From Chrysemys picta bellii (Eukaryota; Chordata; Testudines; Emydidae): a stretch of 64,000 nt of DNA. Below are positions 59,423-64,000 of the stretch, piece by piece. The stretch is taken from contig NC_088792.1 of assembly GCF_011386835.1 (NCBI RefSeq), forward strand, positions 63,781,287 through 63,845,286, read 5' to 3'. The first letter of the stretch is position 1, and every line of letters begins with the position of its first letter. The notes beneath the pieces are model-generated. The model saw only the letters and a list, made by a program, of their open reading frames with translations. It ran no database searches and was not told the origin of the DNA. The position numbers and the translations under genes are program-made.

Positions 59423-60430
59423 TTAAGGGTTACCCGGGCGGAGCACCACCCTACCAAACCCGGCGTCATCCCTTGCTTGGGAGACGATCGCATAGTGCAA
59501 TGAAAAAGTGTGGACAGAGGACCACGTAGCAGCCCTGCAGATGTCCCGAGTAGGGACATGAGCCACATAGGCCGCTGACGAGGCCTGGGCTCTCGTCGAA
59601 TGCGCCTTGACAATAGGAGGTGGGGGAACCCCAGCCAGGTCATAACACGTGCATATGCACAAGGTGATCCAGCAGGAGATCCGCTGGGTGGAGACCGGTT
59701 GCCCTCTCATGCGCTCGGCCATAGCAGTGAAAAGCTGAGGCGATTTCCAGAATGGCTTCGTTCGGTCTAAGCAAAAGGCCAGCGCCCTACGCACATCTAG
59801 CATGTGTAGGCGTCGTTCCTCATTGGAGGAATGGGGCTTAGGACACAGGACTGGCAGAAAAATGTCCTGGTCCGTATGAAATGCCAAGACCACCTTCGGC
59901 AGGAAGGCCAGGTGCAGGAGAAGCTGGACCTTCCCCTTATGGAAAACAGTGTATGGGGGTTCAGAGGTCAGTGCCCTAAACTCTGACACCCTGCGGGCTG
60001 AGGGGATAGCCACCAAAAATGCCACTTTCTCCGGTAAGTGGGACCAGGAGCACGTGGCCAGGGGCTCAAAGGGTGGCCCCATGAGGCATGACAATACCAG
60101 GTTCAGGTCCCACGGTGGGACCAGGGGTCTAGCATAAGCGAACGCTCTGTCCAAACCCTTTAAAAACCTGGAAGTCATATGGTGGGAGAACATGGATGGT
60201 CCTGCCACCGGAGGGTGGAAGGCCAAGATGGCCGCCAGGTGCACCCTGATCAAGGAGGTGGCCAAGCCTTGGGTCCTAAGGGACAGGAGGTAGTCCAGGA
60301 CCAGCTGGAGCGGAGCAGACGCGGGGGAAGAACCTCTCTCCGTCGCCCATATAGAGAACAAATACCACTTAGCCAGGTAGGACCTCCGTGTGGACGGCTT
60401 CCTGCTCTCAAGCAGTATCCGTCTAACAGT
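59423..60430 (-). CDS. DIRS-B tyrosine recombinase (C-terminal part of a 1279-codon ORF)
   Basis: The domain starts near RKPSTRRSYLAKWYLFSIW (SAM-like N-terminal region) and continues through YLLSLRTQGLATSLIRVHLA. Catalytic candidates are Arg in PSARRVSEFRAL (near 59990), the H-x-x-R box KAHSTRAQ (near 59605) and Tyr in LHYAIVSQ (near 59490). The R...HxxR...Y order is that of tyrosine recombinases. This part of the frame has no stop, so the enzyme could be intact. Its role is to integrate DIRS circular DNA without target duplication. The ORF extends upstream across the RT region in a different frame from the RT. Confidence 0.85.
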   Translation of the reverse strand, partial: TVRRILLESRKPSTRRSYLAKWYLFSIWATERGSSPASAPLQLVLDYLLSLRTQGLATSLIRVHLAAILAFHPPVAGPSMFSHHMTSRFLKGLDRAFAYARPLVPPWDLNLVLSCLMGPPFEPLATCSWSHLPEKVAFLVAIPSARRVSEFRALTSEPPYTVFHKGKVQLLLHLAFLPKVVLAFHTDQDIFLPVLCPKPHSSNEERRLHMLDVRRALAFCLDRTKPFWKSPQLFTAMAERMRGQPVSTQRISCWITLCICTCYDLAGVPPPPIVKAHSTRAQASSAAYVAHVPTRDICRAATWSSVHTFSLHYAIVSQARDDAGFGRVVLRPGNP

Positions 60431-60456
60431 CTCGGTACACCTCCCCTCCTCCGCAT

Positions 60457-61270
60457 CTAGCCACGGAGAAGCCATGCTCTCAGGGCCAGGTTGGGATGGA
60501 GGAGACGACCTCCCTCCTGGGAAAGGAGGTCTGGGCAGAGCGGCAGCCTGCGTGGGGAGGCCGCCAATAGTTGTAGTAGGATCCCGTACCAGTGTTGATG
60601 GGCCCAGTCTGGGGCTATCAGGATAATCCTTGCCCCATCTGATTTCACCTTCTGTAGGACCCTGTCTATGAGGGGAAAAGGCGGGAAGGCGTACATCAGG
60701 GGCCCCGACCAACTGAGCAGGAACGCGTCCGTCATGGCCCTGTTGCCCTCTCCCACCCTGGAGCAGAACCTGGGACACAGGCGATTTTGGGCAATGGCAA
60801 ACAAATCTACCTGGGGAGCACCCCACTGTAGGAAGATCCACTCTGCTACCTCCCTGTGTTGGGACCACTCGTGCTGTTGTGAGAACACCCTGCTCAGGCG
60901 ATCCCGCGAGCGTGTTGCTCTCGCCGCGTAGGTGGAACGCTCGGAGAAGGATGTCGTGGGCTATACAGAACTCCCACAGGAGCTGGGCTTCCTGGTATAA
61001 GGCCTTGGAGCGCGTGCCCCCTTGCCTGTTGATGTAATACATAGCGGTGGTATTGTCCATGAGGACTCTGACCACTTGCCCCTGTAAGCGCTGGCAGAAA
61101 GCCACGCACGCCAGGCGCACTGCCCTGAATTCCCTGACATTTATGTGCAGGGTCAGTTCCTCGGGTGACCACATACCCTGGGGGTCCTGAAGTTCCCCAC
61201 ATGGGCTCCGCAGCCCAGGTCCGAGGCATCCGACACTAGATCTAGCGACGGAGAGGGCTCTCAGAAGGGG
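60457..61270 (-). pseudogene. DIRS-B RNase H and C-terminal RT polyprotein, broken
   Basis: The SDASDLGCGAHVGN motif near 61215 lies in the RT frame. The next motifs, ELTLHINVREFRAVRLA and MDNTTAMYYINRQGGT (near 61060-61020), lie in the recombinase frame. The tail VFSQQHEWSQHREVAEWIFL and PQVDLFAIAQNRLCPRFCSR is in another frame again (60888-60457). At least two frameshifts and stops therefore split it. Confidence 0.75.
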
Positions 61271-61365
61271 ATACCCCGGAGCGTGTTGCTCATGAGGGAC
61301 CACCATTGTAGGTATGCCATCACAGTTGGCGGCACCGTGACGACCTTGTCCAGGCCGTCCCTGGC

Positions 61366-62340
61366 CTAGGAGTACCGGGAGGCCAACCAGAGTTGGAGGG
61401 ACCACATCTGGAGCCTGGCATGTCGCACCACCGAGGTGCATGCAGCCATGTGGCTGAGGATTTGAAGGCACACCCGAGCCATGGTCACCGGGAAGGCCAT
61501 GACCGAGGCAATGAGGCCTTTGAGCGCCTCGAACCTGTCCCTTGGAAGGGAGGCCGTGGCCGCCCGGGAATCTAACAGCGCTCCTATGAATTCTATACAC
61601 TGGACCGGTACTAACGTGGATTTTTCCTCGTGTACTACTAGGCCTAGAGCTGAGCAGGTGCGTAGGAGGAAGGTTATCTGCTGCTGCACTTGGGACCGGG
61701 ACTTGCCCTTGAGCAGCCAGTCGTCCAGGCAGGGAAAGATATGCAGCCCTCTCCTTCTGAGGTGGGCCGCTACCACCGCCATACACTTCGTGAAGACCCT
61801 GGGGGCCGTCGAGAGGCCAAAGGGGAGGACCATAAACTGGTAGTGGACCTGACCCACCAGGAAACGGAGGAAGCGCCTGTGACCCTCGAAAAAGTGGATG
61901 TGAAAGTACGCATCCTGGAGGTCCAGCGCTGCAAACCAATCCCCCGGGGCTAGGGAGGGAATAATAGAGGCTAGGGACACCATGCAGAATTTGCAGCGAA
62001 CCAAGAACTGGTTGAGCTTCTGCAGGTTGAGGATGGGCCGAAGCCCGCCCTTCTCCTTCGGGATGAGGAAATACCTGGAATAGAATCCCTTGCCCTGGAA
62101 TTGCCAAGGTACCCTCTCCACAGCTCTTAGGGAGAGGAGGCGCTGTACCTCCTGATCTAGAAGGAGTGCATGTTCCGGGTCCTCTGCCGACTCCCTGGCC
62201 GGAGGGCAACTGGGAGGAGACTAAAGAAATTGCAACCTGTACCCCAGGGATATAGTGTGGCGGACCCAGCGGTCCATAGTAATACGGAACCATTGCAGAC
62301 TGAAGGCAGGTAAACGATTGGCAAACCTGAACTTTATTAA
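61366..62340 (-). pseudogene. DIRS-B reverse transcriptase, one internal stop
   Basis: The RT frame begins near FANRLPAFSLQWFRITMDRW and meets a TAG at 62221-62223. It is then open for over 280 codons. Motifs are FLIPKEKGGLRPILNLQKLN, the catalytic LDLQDAYFHIHF, the LPFGLSTAPRVFTKCM box and FPCLDDWLLKG (the YXDD equivalent, near 61722). It ends at TAG 61366-61368. It overlaps the 1279-codon ORF in a different frame, as is usual for overlapping DIRS frames. Confidence 0.85.
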
Positions 62341-63992
62341 CTGAGGGGGGGGGGGGGTTGACCTGGCAACCGGCCCGACGACCCCCCGCAAGCAGTTGAA
62401 AACCCCGCTTCCCCGGCCTCCTGGCCTTAGAGGGCCCCAGACAAGGAGCCAAACAGGATTGGTGTTGTGACCGGCGCCTCTGCTCCGCCGCATCTGAGGC
62501 GGCCTGGAGCGCTGCTTTAGCCACCACCGTACCTTCATCAACCAGAGCCCGGAACTCCTTCCTGTCTTTCTCGTGGAGGGAGGGCTCAAACTTGGGAACG
62601 GATCCCCAAAAGTTAAAATCATATCTGCTCAAGAGTGCCTGGTGGTTGGCCACTCTGAGCTGAAAACTCACAGACGAATAAACCTTTCTCCCAAAGGAAT
62701 CCAGCTTGCGAGCATCTTTGTCCTTAGGGGTGGGAGCAGGTTGGCTGTGTCTCTCCCGGTGGTTAACAGACTCCACCACTAGAGAGTTCGGAGCTGGGTG
62801 AGAGTAGAGATACTCGTGCCCCTTTGTGGGCAAAAAGTACTTCCGCTCGCCCTTTTTGGAAATAGGACCGAGGGATGCAGGGGTCTGCCAGAGGCCAGTA
62901 GTGATATTGGCCACCCCTTGATGGAGCGGGACGGCCACGCACCCCGGCATCGAGGAGGTAAGGACATTGAACAACGTGTCCAATGGTTCCTCCATCTCCT
63001 CAGCCTGGAGCTGGAGGTTTGAAGCTACCCTCCTGAGAAGTTCCTGGTGGGCCTTGAAATCCACCTGAGAGACTGGAGGAAGGGCAGCCACAGAGTCATC
63101 CGGTGCCGAGGAGGTCGGTGCCGCGGTGTCGTCAGCACCTGGCGGTACCAGTAGCTCGACGTCCTGACCCTGGGCCAGAGTCGGTGCCGGAAGGTCGGTG
63201 CCCACTGCCTCATCACGGTGCCAAGGTGGTGACATCAGCTGGGATTGGGACGCTTCCGCCACGGAGCAGGGTCCCGGCGGTGCCTGGGGCCACGGTGCCC
63301 ACTGGCACCACTATCCCTGCCAGGGAACGGCCTGGCCCTGGGGCACGAGGGGGCCCGGAAGGGCTGGCTGGTCCTGCGGTACCGAGCGGCTCGAGAAGAG
63401 GCAGCTGCGTGCCGAGGCGGAGGTCCGGGACGAACACACGGTGCCATATGAACAGCTGGAGAGATCCCGAACATGTCGTCTCCGGCCCCTGGAGGAGGAC
63501 AGGTAGGAGTTGGGAGTACTGTCCCTGTATTCCCTCCGGTGCCCAAGACTACAATGCCTGGGACTCCCGTGACGAACTCCAAGCATGGCGCCTTCCACGG
63601 CGGGTGCCGGAGTATGAACATCGGTGCCGATGGCGACGAGACCTGTCCCTGCAAGTAAGGCTCGAATAGGAGCGGCGGCGTCTTTTAGTGCCACCCCTAC
63701 GGTCTCCCGGAGAGGAGTAGGTAAACTCGCTCCCAGATGACCCTGCTCGCTGCGTGGAGGCGCGCCTCAGTCCGTGGCTCGGCCCTTCGACTCGGGACGC
63801 CTCGGAGACGACCGGAAAAGGTTGATGGGCACTCAGCAGTGGCTTCCCACAGGATCGGGGGCCTGACTGAGGCAGCGCTCCCGGCACCGGAAGCGTCATG
63901 ATGTTGCACGCAGCCTGAGCTGCCTCCGGCGTCGAAGGCATTCTCCCCTCTGGCGAGGCGCGTGTGGACAGCACCAGACTACTCCGCTCCAC
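62250..63992 (-). pseudogene. DIRS-B gag-like protein, N-terminus near the window edge
   Basis: 63549-63992 encodes an Arg/Ser-rich region (GGTKRRRRSYSSLTCRDRSR). After a frame change between 63549 and 63262, the frame reads MAEASQSQLMSPPWHRDEAV. It continues through KKGERKYFLPTKGHEYLYSH, QLRVANHQALLSRYDFNFWG and FRALVDEGTVVAKAALQAAS. The order and motifs match DIRS-A. The protein is presumed to bind RNA and form particles; I infer this from position only. Confidence 0.7.
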
Positions 63993-64000
63993 CCGAGTCG

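Larger units (their letters stand above)
58738..64000 (-). mobile_element. DIRS-type retrotransposon DIRS-B, right end beyond window
   Basis: The minus strand reads gag-like protein (63992-62250), reverse transcriptase and RNase H (62622-60457, broken) and tyrosine recombinase (to 59423), then the terminal repeat (58738-59095). There is no LTR and no DDE integrase. It inserted into a CR1 copy. It is less decayed than DIRS-A and from a different subfamily. The far terminus is not in the window. Confidence 0.88.

Overview
The window is vertebrate genomic DNA, most likely from a turtle. I infer this from the repeats: CR1 LINEs ending in ATTCTATG units, DIRS-type tyrosine-recombinase retrotransposons, PIF/Harbinger transposons with a large MITE progeny, and hAT MITEs. 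It is part of one host gene read on the minus strand. Six exons splice in one continuous frame (32811 down to 1136, 795 nt, 265 codons) and encode the RRM2-linker-KH1-KH2 part of an IGF2BP/IMP RNA-binding protein. Residue choices in the KH2 exon fit the IGF2BP3 paralogue best. Downstream exons (KH3, KH4) lie left of the window. Upstream exons (RRM1 and the start of RRM2) were not found to the right, so about 31 kb here is intron 3.

The introns are packed with transposable elements. 1-8570: an antisense LINE fragment, then an old DIRS element (DIRS-A) split by a truncated hAT transposon. 10401-16418: Harbinger-type MITEs. 16568-20759: a decayed autonomous Harbinger (H2). 21386-23720: a CR1 inserted inside an older antisense CR1, with a 5-bp target duplication. 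23763-37460: scattered MITEs, MIRs, a 43-bp perfect inverted repeat and a pogo-like MITE. 38103-42494: a nearly intact autonomous Harbinger (H1). 46494-48742: a long antisense CR1. 57588-64000: a CR1 interrupted by a younger DIRS element (DIRS-B) that runs off the right edge.

The main discovery candidate is in the two Harbinger elements. Both have a DDE transposase on one strand and a two-exon Myb/SANT-like gene on the other. In both, the intron of the Myb gene also holds a third, unrecognised ORF (96 codons in H1; about 92 codons, now broken, in H2). It is antisense to Myb and on the transposase strand. The two third ORFs align over nearly their whole length at about 40-45% identity by eye. 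In both, a CAG acceptor-like site lies just upstream and a poly(A) signal lies within about 70 nt downstream. This suggests a conserved third gene, which I do not recognise, in this Harbinger lineage.
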